A stretch of DNA of 46,753 bases from Chara braunii (GCA_003427395.1 BFEA01000369.1:506297-553049); one strand, 5' to 3'; numbered from the stretch's first letter, positions 9,683-20,994 are shown. The notes: generated by a model not told the origin, from the letters alone. A program made the numbers and translations.

Positions 9683-10140
9683 TTTTCAGAATTTCTATAA
9701 GCTAAAAAATGATTAACTCTTTCAAATTTGTAGAAATTTCGGCAGCGCTTCCCTTAGGAACAAGAGGCCGTTAAGATTTATACAAAGCTGAAAAGACAGA
9801 AAGACAAAGCAACTATACCTGGGACTAACATCTGACACCTGCTTGATAGTTTAGCATCAACAACGACCTGCATAATCTCTAAATGAGATTGTGGGCTAGC
9901 ATCGATCCTAACTCCTCGGAGGTTCAATCCTATCTTCATCCGAAGTTTTTCCTCCCATCATCCATCTCATCTACCTATGGCTCCAACACTTGGCGAGCGT
10001 CTAAGCATCTAACTTATCGAAAGACACCCCAAAGTGAGAGCCCAAAAACATGCATAAACAAATATCTCCCACAATCCCACCTAAGTTTAGCCCAACTAGA
10101 TTGTTAGACCACTCAGTTCTTTTCCCTTGGTAAGCCCCCT
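9683..10140. other. Non-coding spacer before the hairpin array, copy 1
   Basis: No gene is seen. One perfect hairpin AATCTC taaat GAGATT lies at 9874-9890. The spacer could be the remainder of the second LTR-like repeat. Confidence 0.5.
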
Positions 10141-11420
10141 TGCCTATGGCATATGATCAGGCAACGCCCTAACTTAAGGGTATGTCCAACCTGCCTAAGT
10201 CAACAAGTAAAAGTACGCACAACTGGGCTGCCCCAACTTAAGGGTATGTCCAACACCATATGAACTCTAGTCATAAAACATATGACCAGACCGTCCTTAC
10301 TTAAGGGTATGTCTGGCTTCTGCTTAACTGACGACATGGAGCATAAACTAGACTGCCCTAACTTAAGGGTATGCTTAGTCGGCTCATAGACAAAGTTACG
10401 TAAGGCATAGGATTAGGCTGCCCCAACTTAGGGGTGTGCCTAATCTGCCTAAAACAAACACGAACGACGAATGGTCAGACCGCCCTAACTTAAGGGTATG
10501 TCCAACCAACATAACATCAACAAAAGCATATCACTAGGCCGCCCTAACTTAAGGGTACGCCTAGCTAGCCTAAACAGTTTTAGGTACATAAGACAATATG
10601 ACCACACCGCCCTGACTTAAGGGTACGCCTGATCTGTCTGAACAATCATCAACGACGTATGACTAAGCCGCTCTAACTTAAGGGTACGCTTAGCCTCCGT
10701 AACAACAATATAAGAGCACAACCATTGATACATTTGTACAAACTCTATATTTTTCTCTCTTATTGAGCAGATGATCAGACCTACCCAACTTAGGGAGACA
10801 TCCAATCCTTGCCTTGTGTTTAGAAGGGAAAATAAAAGAAGATTTATAAAAATTCTATTCTTCTTCATATTATCATGAGCATAAGACTAAACCGCCCTTA
10901 CTTAAGGGTACGCTCAACCTGCCCAGGTTACCATCATTATATTCTTCACTTGCTTTTCTTTTCTTCTTGTTTTACGTGACTTACTGACTGGCTTTCCCAA
11001 CTTNGGGTGCTCGGTCTGCCAGATGGTATAAGTTCATATAATATATATCAAATTTTTATACTTTGGTTGACCATTTTGTTCATGGCTTATGACTGAGCCG
11101 CCCTAACTTAAGGGTGCGCACAGTCTTATGCCTTTATCCCCCTCAGAAGAAACACACACAGAACTGGGTTTACGCAACTTAGAATATCCCCAGTTCTGCT
11201 TTCAGCAACCTCAAAAGAAACATCAGGATTCTGAGCCTTCCCAACTTAGGGTGCCTATCCTCCTGTTTTGAAACCCCAGAAAGAAACAGCGACTGGTCCG
11301 TCCAACTTAGGATAGGCCCAACCTTCAAAGATCATACAGTCAGCCCAACAAACATAAATTAAAAAAAAACACTGAGCCCACTCAACTTAGAGGAGCTCAG
11401 CCTTGGGTTGACCCGGTCAA
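10141..11420. repeat. Array of about 17 stem-loops with constant AACTTA loop, copy 1
   Basis: Units recur about every 60-70 bp, mostly built on CCCT AACTTA AGGG with a short asymmetric bulge (often CG on the left, TAC or TAT on the right) and then an outer stem that differs from unit to unit. Outer stems seen: AGGCA/TGCCT (10159, 10192), CCAGAC/GTCTGG (10286, 10311), GATTAGGC/GCCTAATC (10411, 10438), CTAGGC/GCCTAG (10534, 10559), CTAAGC/GCTTAG (10663, 10688), CTGGC/GCCAG (10988, 11018), GACTG/CAGTC (11091, 11121), CAGAACTGGG/CCCAGTTCTG (11159, 11189), AGGAT/ATCCT (11225, 11257) and CTGAGC/GCTCAG (11372, 11395). A few units pair poorly. No coding frame runs through it. Confidence 0.85.
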
Positions 11421-13348
11421 ACACACGCAAAACAACTTTTTCCCACCTTCCCCCAGTTCATTTTGTCTGAATTCACTTAGCGTTTATCTGAACTCTCATA
11501 CATACTTGTTTGTTTAACCTTTCACAATGCATGTCCTGACATACATAACAACACAAGTAATATCCTTACATAGTTGTACTCAGATACCAGGGGATAATAA
11601 GTAGGGGAAGGGATCACATGCGTCAGACGCGATTATACCTGAAGTTCCCTGCCTCCAGAACCCCGCCTGGGCTCTGACAGAGCTCCTGCAATCGGTGGGT
11701 GGACCTCCCACAAGGCCTTGCTGCAGTCCTTCGGGTTGCAATCCCGCCTGCCGCCTTCCTCTCGTAGCCTCAGACAAGACTTAGAGTAAGAAGGATAAAA
11801 ATAGAAAGTTCAGACTCTCGAGATCCAAGGGTGCGACAACTCAACTCCCAGTGAGAGGGCCTTCAAATCTGGATGCACCTGAGGGCCCTGCAATGATGGC
11901 CGGGAAAAACGCAGCAGAAGTCGATCAGAACCACGGCCGGACTGCGATGCGCAAGTCCGCAGACAGAGCTCCAAACCCCATCATTGGCCCTCGCGTTGGC
12001 CTGCTTATTTCTCTGAGCCCACAAGCCGTCCGAAGTCCATGCGCAGCACGCGGTACAGAGGGGAAGACGCCACTGGGAATACAGCGGAATGAGGGGTGCA
12101 CAACAAGAACAGCCCCCCATAGCAATCCGTTACCGTGAGGGCCAACGTACAGCAGAACGGCAATATGCAGTAAGCCAGACGCAGCTCAGAGAACGTAGGT
12201 AACCAATCTTCAGCAGCAACCAGAATAAACATCCATAGTTCCCGAAAACCACAGTCCGCCGCCTGTCGACTATGGTAATCGGCAGGGCTTGCTGATGTAC
12301 AACAGATATAACTAGCTTAGTAGGGCATAGCCAGAGGTATTGGCCCTGACAATACTTACGTTGTGCGGCTACACACACCTCCACTATTGGCTGTAATAAG
12401 TGCCGCACTGCAAACAGTACCACACAAATGGATAATGCAAGCTCAACGGACGCTTCGTATAGCAACAGGTTCCGTGAGACACAGTAAACACCGATGCCAC
12501 AACAGTCTGAAACCCAACGGAGTACGGGTGTGCAGCAAGGTGGCGCTGCAGCAGCTCGACAAGAGCCCCGCAACGCACAGGCTGTGTGTTGTGGTACTTT
12601 GTTCCAGCAGCAGCAACCCATTCACCGTGACAACAGCCCACCGACATGTCTCGACCGTAATGCAGTCACCGGAGCAGCTGCCTCTAACAGCAGCGGTCCA
12701 GCTGAGAAAGCGCCCAAAGTGTTGGCAGTAATTCCAGGCAGTAATTCCTGCCGTAATGCAGTCAACTCAAACGTCACGATCAGCCGCCCGAACTGTTGGC
12801 AGTAATTCCTGGTTCGGCCGTCGTGGACTGATGGTAGTCAACAATCTCGCCCTCACACTCCGTGACTCCTACCAACAGCCGCCTCCTTACTCTACTCATT
12901 GTGTAACCAAGACGTGGCAACCCCCTGAAACCGCGCGAGTAGGCCGTGCAGCAGCTCGATTATGTGGCAGTACGAGTGCTCGATATAAGAGTCACAACGT
13001 TATACCGCTCAGTACACAGTAGTGCACTTCCAATGAAGTACTCAACATAGAGCACAATAATGCACTTAGTAGTAAGCTCAGTACTACTCAGTGGAACTCC
13101 TCAGTACGCTTCGGCACCTGCCCCTTCCCTCATAGTTCCCAAGTGACAGCAGCAACCAGCAGCAACCCCATTTGCTCCGCTGCAATACTCCTCACCTTAC
13201 CAGTTCCCGATGCAAACGGTCGGGGCGCCTGCCTGGTACATGTTGCACCCCAGGGCCCGGGCCACAATGACTAAACGGTCGGCTCAGTGGGATAACCACG
13301 ATAGGTGTTGCGAGCACAAGCACCTGCAAAGCCGAACACCCGACAACC

Positions 13349-13350
<2 letters not shown>
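11421..13350. other. CAG/CTG-rich non-coding block, copy 1
   Basis: No gene is recognised. Bases 12130-13000 are rich in cagcag and caacag. A phrase like tgttggcagtaattcc repeats near 12720 and 12798. Bases 13000-13110 hold loosely repeated cagtac and agtact words. ORFs of 80-160 codons occur on both strands, but indels against copy 2 (for example 12700-12830 against 30010-30070) break their frames. Confidence 0.5.
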
Positions 13351-13399
<49 letters not shown>

Positions 13400-13781
13400 N
13401 NNNNNNNNNNNNNNNNNNNNNNNNNNNNNNNNNNNNNNNNNNNNNNNNNNNNNNNNNNNNNNNNNNNNNNNNNNNNNNNNNNNNNNNNNNNNNNNNNNNN
13501 NNNNNNNNNNNNNNNNNNNNNNNNNNNNNNNNNNNNNNNNNNNNNNNNNNNNNNNNNNNNNNNNNNNNNNNNNNNNNNNNNNNNNNNNNNNNNNNNNNNN
13601 NNNNNNNNNNNNNNNNNNNNNNNNNNNNNNNNNNNNNNNNNNNNNNNNNNNNNNNNNNNNNNNNNNNNNNNNNNNNNNNNNNNNNNNNNNNNNNNNNNNN
13701 NNNNNNNNNNNNNNNNNNNNNNNNNNNNNNNNNNNNNNNNNNNNNNNNNNNNCTCTCTCTCTCTCTCTCGCTCTCGCTCTC
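13351..13781. repeat. CT/GA microsatellite with gap, copy 1
   Basis: Pure CT repeats run into 353 undetermined bases (13400-13752), followed by more CT and then a short CA repeat. The true length is unknown. Confidence 0.95.
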
Positions 13782-14086
13782 TCACACACACACCAGTGCG
13801 CGGATCTCCTCGCCTCATCTGCCATTAGGATGAGGGTGAATCATCGCCGGATCATCGGCCAGGTACGTCGCCCACTTATCCGACCAAAGTCGGCGAGAGG
13901 AGCGCGAGGGTCGACGCCGCGAATGGTTCGCAAATGCAAAAAAATAGCACGTAGGTGCTCTCAAAGACGAGCAGGTAAGGCTTATAGGAAAATCAACGGA
14001 AAAAAAAGTCAAAAATATAATCGAATGTATCTTCCCCTAGAACACGAACGGATTCATTCCCTTTTTAGTAGTTTTTACAATTTTTT
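13782..14086. other. Unit tail, copy 1
   Basis: About 300 bp of unique-looking sequence between the microsatellite and the next unit, ending in a T-rich run just before gcccgcagct. It is matched at 30945-31251. No gene is recognised. Confidence 0.6.
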
Positions 14087-16610
14087 TTCCGCCCGCAGCT
14101 CCTGCTATTCGGACAGCAAACTCCGTCCTATTTTTCTATGATCTGAGCTCTCCATCGGGTGTGCAACGACTGAAAACCCCCAGTTCGTCTCTTCTCTCGC
14201 TCGAATTCGCTCACAAACGAGCGAAATATGCCCGTTTTCCTCTTTCTTTTCCTTTGCTCGACACCTCCGCGCAGCCTCTTCTCCACTAACCCCCCATTCT
14301 ACTAATTTTCTTCCTAAACTAACGTTATACTTGAACTCGCCTGACCCCAAAACCCCTACTTACCCTCTCTTCTAGCCTGTTTTTTATCATGAAACGGGCG
14401 GGCTATGCGTCCTTGACCTCCACCATAGCCACTTTCCCCGTCGCTGTACTCCTCCCCGCTGTGCATGCACCCAATGCCTATTCTCGTCCCGATTCACTCC
14501 ATCGTTTTTAACACCCCGCCTGCCCCCTGCGCATGCACCTAACACGGACCTCTGTCCAGATTCACTCTTCTCCACCTTCCCCACATCTTCATCTACACCG
14601 GCGCCCTAGTCCAGCCGGGTTCATTCCCGCATGCATCCGGCACGTTTTTGCGCCCGGATTCAGTCCGTTTCTTTGTTCCCCCCTTTGCTGCCCTCGTACG
14701 CCCCGACTTTCCTCCGTTTTTGCTTTCTTCTGGTGTGTTGCCCGTGGCTAGGTCCTCCCGCAGCCTGTTGCCAATCTCTCCCTCACCTGCTAGCGCTCCG
14801 CCATCGTTTGTCTTCATTAACTTCTCGTCTGCCATAGCTGAGCGCGGTGTATTCTTCTACTAACTTTCTACCTACTGACTCCTACGCTAAACAAAGGCCA
14901 GGTTCGGGGTCGCCCTCCTTCAAAACCCCCCAATCACTCCTACCCTCGGCCAGATCCGATAAGGATCGAGTGAGCTATGCTCATTCGACTGCGCCCAATC
15001 TCGTCACCCCGCCACTCTTGCCTCCTCCATATGTACCCGGCGCAGCTTTGCGTCCGGGAGCATTCCTTTCACTCGCCCTTTCCCTTACTACTTGCTACTT
15101 TCACTCTGATCCTCGGATCTGCCGTTTCTCCATCCCTCTTCATCTCTCTTCATCCCTCTTCATCTCTCGTAGCTTTGGGCTTAGCTCTCAACGCCCCTCC
15201 GTCCACACCAACTCAGTCTACACCCGGCGCAGTTCTCCGTCTTGGCCCTTCCTGCTTCCCTGCACTGTCGGCCCGTCGGTACCTTAGCGTGGCCACCTCC
15301 TCTGCTGCTAGTGCTGCCTCTCCCTACGACCTCCCATCTCGTCCCTCCGATACACAGGCCCGACTGCAGCGGACTCGGGCGTAGCGGCCAGCCGGTTGCT
15401 CCAGCAGCCCCAGCTATTCGAGGGACTCTGCTACCAGTCGGTTTAATAGCCGTTTCTGCGAGCAGCTCGACCCCCGCCTCCTAGAGGTACACTGGTGGTC
15501 CCCCCCCCACACGCACCGGGCCGCGTCCCATATGAAAAAAACGAAAATACATATAAATAAAAAATAACAAATTAGAAATAAAAACAAAAAAAATCTTGAA
15601 AACGGCTGAGGAGGGAGGAGGACCATTGGTACTTGGTCCTCGGTCCTGCCCCGCGGGCCCACGGGCGGATCCCCCAACAAAAACTAAGGGGGATAGTCCC
15701 GCGGGACCCTCGACCCCTCAGTTCGCTCCATAGGTCTCCTTCGCTGCTCTGCTGCTCCCCTGCTCGCTGCTGGCCTCAATCCCAAGATCTGCCTGGTGAA
15801 AGTCTAGCACTATAACCAATAGGGCTAAGCCCAAGCCTGGACTAAGTGCGTGCCACCCAACATGTAAACGGTAACTGTGGCCAGCCCGGGCCTGCAGCAG
15901 CAACGTTGTGGCTGTTGCTTGATTTCATAGCAACCCCACGGCCCTGCATGCATGCTTTCGCTTTCTTAGGGGCAGGAAGTCACTAGGCCCGCACCGCCGT
16001 GTAAGTAGCCCCGCGACACTACGGCCAACAGGCCGAGGCTTCCCCATGCTACCTCTCCCTCGGGAAAGCCGCCCTTTTATTGCCTCCTTGCTGGAAAGGC
16101 CCGGCCTTTGCCCCAACTGAGCCTAAATCACGCCATCCTTGCTTNGCTCTGCCTGTNAGGCGTTCTACTACCAATAGTACACAGTCAAACTCTGCGCTCG
16201 CATACTCTGCACGGTGCGGCCTCGGACGTCGCCCATCGTGAGTCAAACGAAGTCTTCCTCTAGCCTCCGCTCCTGTCGATTAAACTCTGCACTGCTCGTA
16301 CATCCGCCCACGCGCGCGAGGTTCGGAGCTCGCGCCGCATTATCCAAGATTCTAACCTTTTCCTAACTTTAATCAAAATAGAAAATCCTGCCGGCGGAAA
16401 CGCCGACTTTATAGTATCAAAGTAAAATCATCACGCGAGCCTCAAATTGCGCGCTCACATACTCTCTACTTCCTGTCAACCATTCAGTCAACGAGAATCA
16501 AACACAACCGCATTTTCGCACGGTATACTCAAATTCTGAACAAACCAAATTTCCTTCACTTGCAAAAACTAGGGCGGATACCCTTGTGAGGGTGTTCCCG
16601 CCGACAACTT
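14087..16610. repeat. GC/pyrimidine-rich non-coding block, copy 2
   Basis: Collinear with 1-2480. Undetermined bases occur at 16145 and 16157. From about 15485 to 16320 it is almost identical to copy 3, while sequence on either side differs more. No gene is seen. Confidence 0.7.
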
Positions 16611-18686
16611 ACCGGACCTTACTAAGCGACGTCCCCGTTGCGTCGGATAATCAAAAGCTATCAATTCAACCAAAACTCCAAATGCTGACGAGAAAAGATT
16701 CAATCCGATTGGCCGACTGACTCTGTTCGAGTGTTTAACAGACGGTACCCAGTATGTCTCGCTGCTGCCAGGGTTTCAACCTGGGTAGCTGCTGGTAATC
16801 CTCTCCCTTCGTCCTAGACATCTGCCGGTTCATCGTTGGGTGTCCTGTTTAGTCATCGTCCCTCATGCGGGGTCATAACTTAAGACGCGGGTCCTAACCG
16901 AGACCTTTTAAAGGCACCATCGCCTTTCTCACAAAAATATCCACAAAAATATATATAGTCTTTATCACAGATCTCTCCTGCAGTCTAGTTCAGGAAGGTC
17001 AGGTCTCCATCTTGGCTCACCATAGTCTGGTTGATCGAACCAGATCTACGGTCCGTCGCGTTGTTATTTTAGCGACGGTACCCTCATTGCGTGCGCAACG
17101 ATGGACGATTCTCCTGATAAATCATACTATCAGGACTCACAAAAAATACGACTCGACTCTTATCCCTCCGACATCCCCCGGGAATAAGACTCTCTGAGGC
17201 GGCCACACCCCTCAAGCCTTACCCCTTGGTGAGACGTGGGCCCGCTGCCAGGTTACGCCGGTCAGCAGCCAACACTAAGGGTTGCGCCCTAGTGATGCTA
17301 GATTAACCCCTAGTTGGGTCTCTCATATATGTCTTAGGATTAGCATCATAGTGACTGGACGGTGTATCGCAATAAACTCAGGCCTGCTGTGGGACTACGC
17401 AGAGGTCTGTTTCACTCAAAATCTCAGAGGCATTTACTAGCTCTCTATAAAACAATATACAGAGCACTACGTCCTCTCCAAACTCCACAAAAAAAAAATC
17501 ACCGCCAGATTCACAGGGTCGTGGCCTCCCACTTGATCAGAGTTAAGCAGACCACACATCTTACAGACATATTTAAAATTTCACCAATTTGTGACCTTCC
17601 AAAATCTCACCATTAAATAACCAGTTTTTTTGTCTTTCTCGTCAGACTTTATCGTTCAAACCGCTTTCCATGCCATATTAAATCATTTAACCACCTTCCA
17701 CTTTTGAAGGGGACTCACTCATAAAATCTCACAATCACCTCCCTCATGGAGNGTAATTAATCATAAATTCTTACAACCACCTCCCACATGGAGGGGAGTC
17801 AACCATAAACACTTATTACTGAGAGACCAACTTATGGGTCCTCATCTCAGCACAACAATTAACATTCGGCATGGACAAGCATTTGAGTCTCAAAAGACTC
17901 ATAAGTCCCTTGGGACTTTTCATACTTTTTCTCCAAACAAACTGTTCTCCTCTTTCTTATACTCGAACTTATTGTCTGTCCGTAGGCAGATTGCTCGAGT
18001 ATACCAAAGAGTACACATTTCACATTCACAAAAACGCACGACGTGCATCCTGTACACCGCTTACATAAAAAATCATCATACACCAGGATAAATCCACACA
18101 TATGAGAGTGATAGTGATCGCCACATAGAAAGATAGTCTTAAGTCGTTATTATATATATGGCCGGCATATTCCAAATTAACGGAACAAAAATAGCCTTAA
18201 GTTCCCACATGTACTCGGAGTTGAACATCCTCAACCCAAGGATACACAGGGTAATCCCTATGTCACCAATATACTCAACGTTGGGGAAAGACCCCAACTC
18301 AAAACGAATCAGGAATGACCGTAGTATCACACAAAAGCGTCACGACCTCGATAGCCGAAAGCGAAAAAATCGGTCTTAGTCAGAATACTTTCACAGAGGT
18401 CTTCTCGAAGAAAACTCTCACGCTTGACTCGTAAATCATACGTATCATGAAAACAATATTCATTTAAATTCAACGAATTAGAACTTAACATCACCCTAAT
18501 CGTTACATTTATATGCGCCTAGTCTGACCACACCACAGTCTGCGCTAGGGAATTCAATACTCACACTAAGACCACTTCCTAGATACCCTATGCCACTCAC
18601 ATTTGTACAACTGTCTTGTTAGGATTATACCTCTGAATCATTCCGCCTGGTCAGATTCTTACTGGACCTTATTGCTAAATCCTCAA
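16611..18686. repeat. Stem-loop-dense non-coding block, copy 2
   Basis: Collinear with 2481-4581. Most hairpins are kept: TCTGGTT/AACCAGA, CCGTCGC/GCGACGG and TCCTGATA/TATCAGGA near 17034-17132, TATACTCGA/TCGAGTATA near 17960-18003, and GTTGGGG/CCCCAAC near 18282-18300. The AAGTCCC/GGGACTT palindrome is kept with a two-base loop. The GAGGTGTA/TACACCTC stem is broken here (near 18037-18058). Confidence 0.6.
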
Positions 18687-18701
18687 TCCCTCTTCACCTC
18701 T
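18687..18701 (-). promoter_or_regulatory. Candidate polypurine tract, family A, copy 2
   Basis: The minus strand reads AGAGGTGAAGAGGGA, unchanged from copy 1 despite divergence around it. It follows the gag stop with no pol gene between. Confidence 0.4.
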
Positions 18702-18830
18702 AATGACGGCCATACAACAGGGTTCTCTTACTTATGAATACCACTTATCCAATTCTCCAATCTTTCTTATACAATCCTCATACCCCTTCATCATAATCAA
18801 GGGGTTATGCTTGACGCTTTAGCTTCCCTT

Positions 18831-19962
18831 TCATAGTTGCTTCCACGTATGGTTGTGTTGACGCTCATCGCAACTCCCAGCACCTCGTCTACCGCCTCCA
18901 CGGCCTTTGTCGCCACTACGCCTGCCATTCCCGTGACGTCGTTCAATATTTTGTACTCGACCTTCCCCGCTCGCTGCACTGCCCTTTGACGCTTGTTGTG
19001 CTAGCTGATGGGGCGGTTTTATAGGCTGAGCTTGGTTCGTCGGAGGTCTAGGAGGTATCAAGTTCATCGGCGGGTTGACACGAGGTCCATATTGGCTTAT
19101 AGGGTCCTGACCACCTAGTGTACATGGCATATACATAGGCCAAGGACTCATTGGATGGCATGGCGGCCACCACCTACATAATGTCGGCCCGATCGGAGGG
19201 GGCTCGATCGGTGGAAGGCTACTTCCTTGCCCTTGTGGAGCAATCGTCACATGTTGTGAACACTGCCCCTTTCCCGTACCTTGACCACCCTTGGCCAGGT
19301 TTCTTGCCTTCCGCTAAGCCTTCGTCAACTTAGAAGGCTCATGCTCTTTTTCTTCCTTAACTATCCCCTTTCTCCTTCCCTCTCTTGAACGCCAGACCCC
19401 CTTTTCTAGACCTTCATGAGGTGGGAAGGGCCTTGGTTGCCATCTACCTTCTCCTTTCCTGTCCCACCAGTTGGCTCACTTGACATTCCTTCCGAGATTT
19501 TCCGCTTGCCTTTCCCGGCCTCCTCTAGTCGTATCACCCTTTCTTCCAATACCCCCATCGTCTTTGTATGCCGCTTAGTTTTCCTTGCGTAGGTGCATTC
19601 TTAATTACTTGCCCAAGGCTACCACGATGTTGACTCCCCACTCCATCCTCTGGAAACCTTAACCTTAAAGAACTCTCAAACTCGCCCCAGGTTCGCGACT
19701 TCAACATGAGGCTATATATCTCCTCACTTAACTCCTCACCGACGAATAATGGCAACAGGTTGCACATTGCTTTCTCGTCCCACATCTTCACGAGGCTAAG
19801 GTTATGGTAGTCGTACAGGAGGTCAGACAAATTTCTTCCTCGAAACAGCAGGGCCTGGAGATCTGGGGTCATCGAATCGTGCACCAACTCATGCAGCAAC
19901 ACCTTCGTGAGGCATGAGTTCCTCCAGGGAAGGATCTTGGCCAAACCACTCTCTTCAGCCAT
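18831..19962 (-). pseudogene. Gag-like pseudogene of LTR element (family A), copy 2
   Basis: This is the best-preserved gag of family A. An ATG at 19962 opens 142 codons (to 19534) starting MAEESGLAKILPWRNS, then the capsid-like stretch FRGRNLSDLLYDYHNLS and WGEFESSLRLRF. A one-base deletion near 19558 ends this frame before the coiled-coil part seen in copy 1. The in-frame TAG of copy 1 is also present as a base triplet (19406-19408), and a further one-base loss lies near 19370. The C-terminal 139 codons (19250-18831) are open: a proline-rich segment, then a Gly/Arg-rich tail ending NHTWKQL. There is no zinc knuckle, protease or polymerase. Upstream at 20320-20994 lies a second ORF. The set resembles non-autonomous elements carrying only gag (the TR-GAG type known from plants). 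The class assignment is inference. Confidence 0.75.
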
Positions 19963-20319
19963 GATGCTTTAATTGCCCTGGCATATATGACAAGCAACGG
20001 AGCATCAGGTTGTAGCCCGGGACGCTCAAAACAAGTAGGGGCAAATAACATTGTCAATACTCAATCACACTAACGCTTTCATTGCTCGTCTGACAAGGCT
20101 TTAAACTCTAGTTATCAATGTTCTAACTGTAAGGGTATAATGAGGAATATACAACCTACGCAAATATAGAGTCCTTAAAACAAGCAATAAATTGATAGCA
20201 GAAGTTGTTAAAACTGCCACTAGTCACTGTGCTCGTACTCGATAGTAAGATAGTCATAGACGAGTCTCTAAGAATTTTGGTCAAATAATGAACGCGCTTA
20301 CTAAGTATAGAGGCATCCT
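19963..20319. other. Spacer between 5' ORF and gag, family A
   Basis: An AT-rich stretch with no gene. It contains the left end (near 20095, aaggcttt) of the segment missing from copy 1. Confidence 0.5.
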
Positions 20320-20994
20320 CTATTCACGTGCTGCTGCTCGGAGCTCACTCAAATCTTCAACATTTTCATCCGGCTCATGGGAGCAGGCATAGGCGTCCAC
20401 AATATTTGCTATATTTCGAAGTTCTTGACTAGGGGGTAGAAACCTTAAATCGACGTATAGGCCATATATCATCTCACATGTGTAGCACCTATACCCCCAT
20501 TCTCGTGCCCTCAAAGCGGTTTCTGTTGCTACCTCTATCCTTGCCCGTCCCCCGAAAAACTCTTCCACTAGGAAGTCGGGCAGGACGGCGCGTAACGGCG
20601 CTGAAGGAAGCACAAACTCATTGGCCCACTTGACCTCTATATGGGTCGAAACCTGCTCTTCTCCTTCATGAAACCTTTCTCTTGCCCATTTCGTCGCAGC
20701 TGCCTCAATTATCCTTAAAGGTCTTGTGAACAAGCTCCCATGCCCAAGTGCCAGCTCAATCCCATGCTTTACCCAAAATGATGATGATGCGTACAAGGTC
20801 GCTCTCACGATCGCACCGCCTTGATCATTATCAAAGTCAGATTCAATCAAGACAAAGATATCACTACCTAGCAATATGCCCCACCAGGGAGAGAGATATT
20901 CTCTCTCCTTGACTCGCCTAGACAGAGACATCTGGGGTCCATCCTCTCTGCCAGCTGGCCGGGTCATATTGGGATTCTCCTCAGCATATGACAT
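20320..20994 (-). CDS. 5' accessory ORF of family A element, unrecognised domain
   Basis: This is an intact 224-codon ORF with an ATG at 20994 and a TAG stop at 20320, lying between the primer-binding site and gag on the same strand. I do not recognise the product. Three blocks can be seen. Block 1, ATLYASSSFWVKHGIELALG (about residues 65-84), aligns without gaps to repeated domains at 37807-41916. Block 2, EVKWANEFVLPSAP, corresponds to VxYAxxxEVPRA there. Block 3, EMIYGLYVDLRFLPPS, corresponds to LYxxCVDxxVPP there. No signal peptide, membrane segment or zinc-binding cluster is seen, and the protein is soluble-looking and acidic towards its end. The N-terminus starts MSYAEENPNM, and this start is duplicated by a 259-bp tandem repeat just upstream. 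Being open while gag is broken suggests recent activity or use in trans. An Ogre/Tat-type extra ORF upstream of gag is a known precedent for the position only. Confidence 0.6.
   Translation of the reverse strand: MSYAEENPNMTRPAGREDGPQMSLSRRVKEREYLSPWWGILLGSDIFVLIESDFDNDQGGAIVRATLYASSSFWVKHGIELALGHGSLFTRPLRIIEAAATKWARERFHEGEEQVSTHIEVKWANEFVLPSAPLRAVLPDFLVEEFFGGRARIEVATETALRAREWGYRCYTCEMIYGLYVDLRFLPPSQELRNIANIVDAYACSHEPDENVEDLSELRAAARE

Larger units (their letters stand above)
1..14086. repeat. Macro-satellite unit, copy 1 (with internal deletions)
   Basis: The block beginning gcccgcagctcctgctattc at base 5 recurs at 14091 and 31256, and the order of all sub-blocks is the same in copies 1 and 2. 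Copy 1 is about 3.1 kb shorter than copy 2 because it lacks the equivalent of roughly 20095-23220, plus a smaller 92-bp piece inside the gag-like gene. Divergence from copy 2 is visible by eye as scattered substitutions and small indels, except in some near-identical patches. Confidence 0.9.

Noticed and set aside
10141-11420. CRISPR-like reading of the regularly spaced array
   Set aside because: The constant part is only about 14 bases, spacing varies, the flanks of each core pair with each other rather than being unique spacers, and the context is eukaryotic with no cas genes.
11851-12232. Overlapping 66-95-codon ORFs in the CAG/CTG-rich block
   Set aside because: Both strands are open because of base composition; frames are disrupted against 29181-29464 and no domain is seen.
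13192-14141. Long ORFs of both strands across the CT tract and gap (also 30419-31003)
   Set aside because: They are products of the dinucleotide repeat and undetermined bases.
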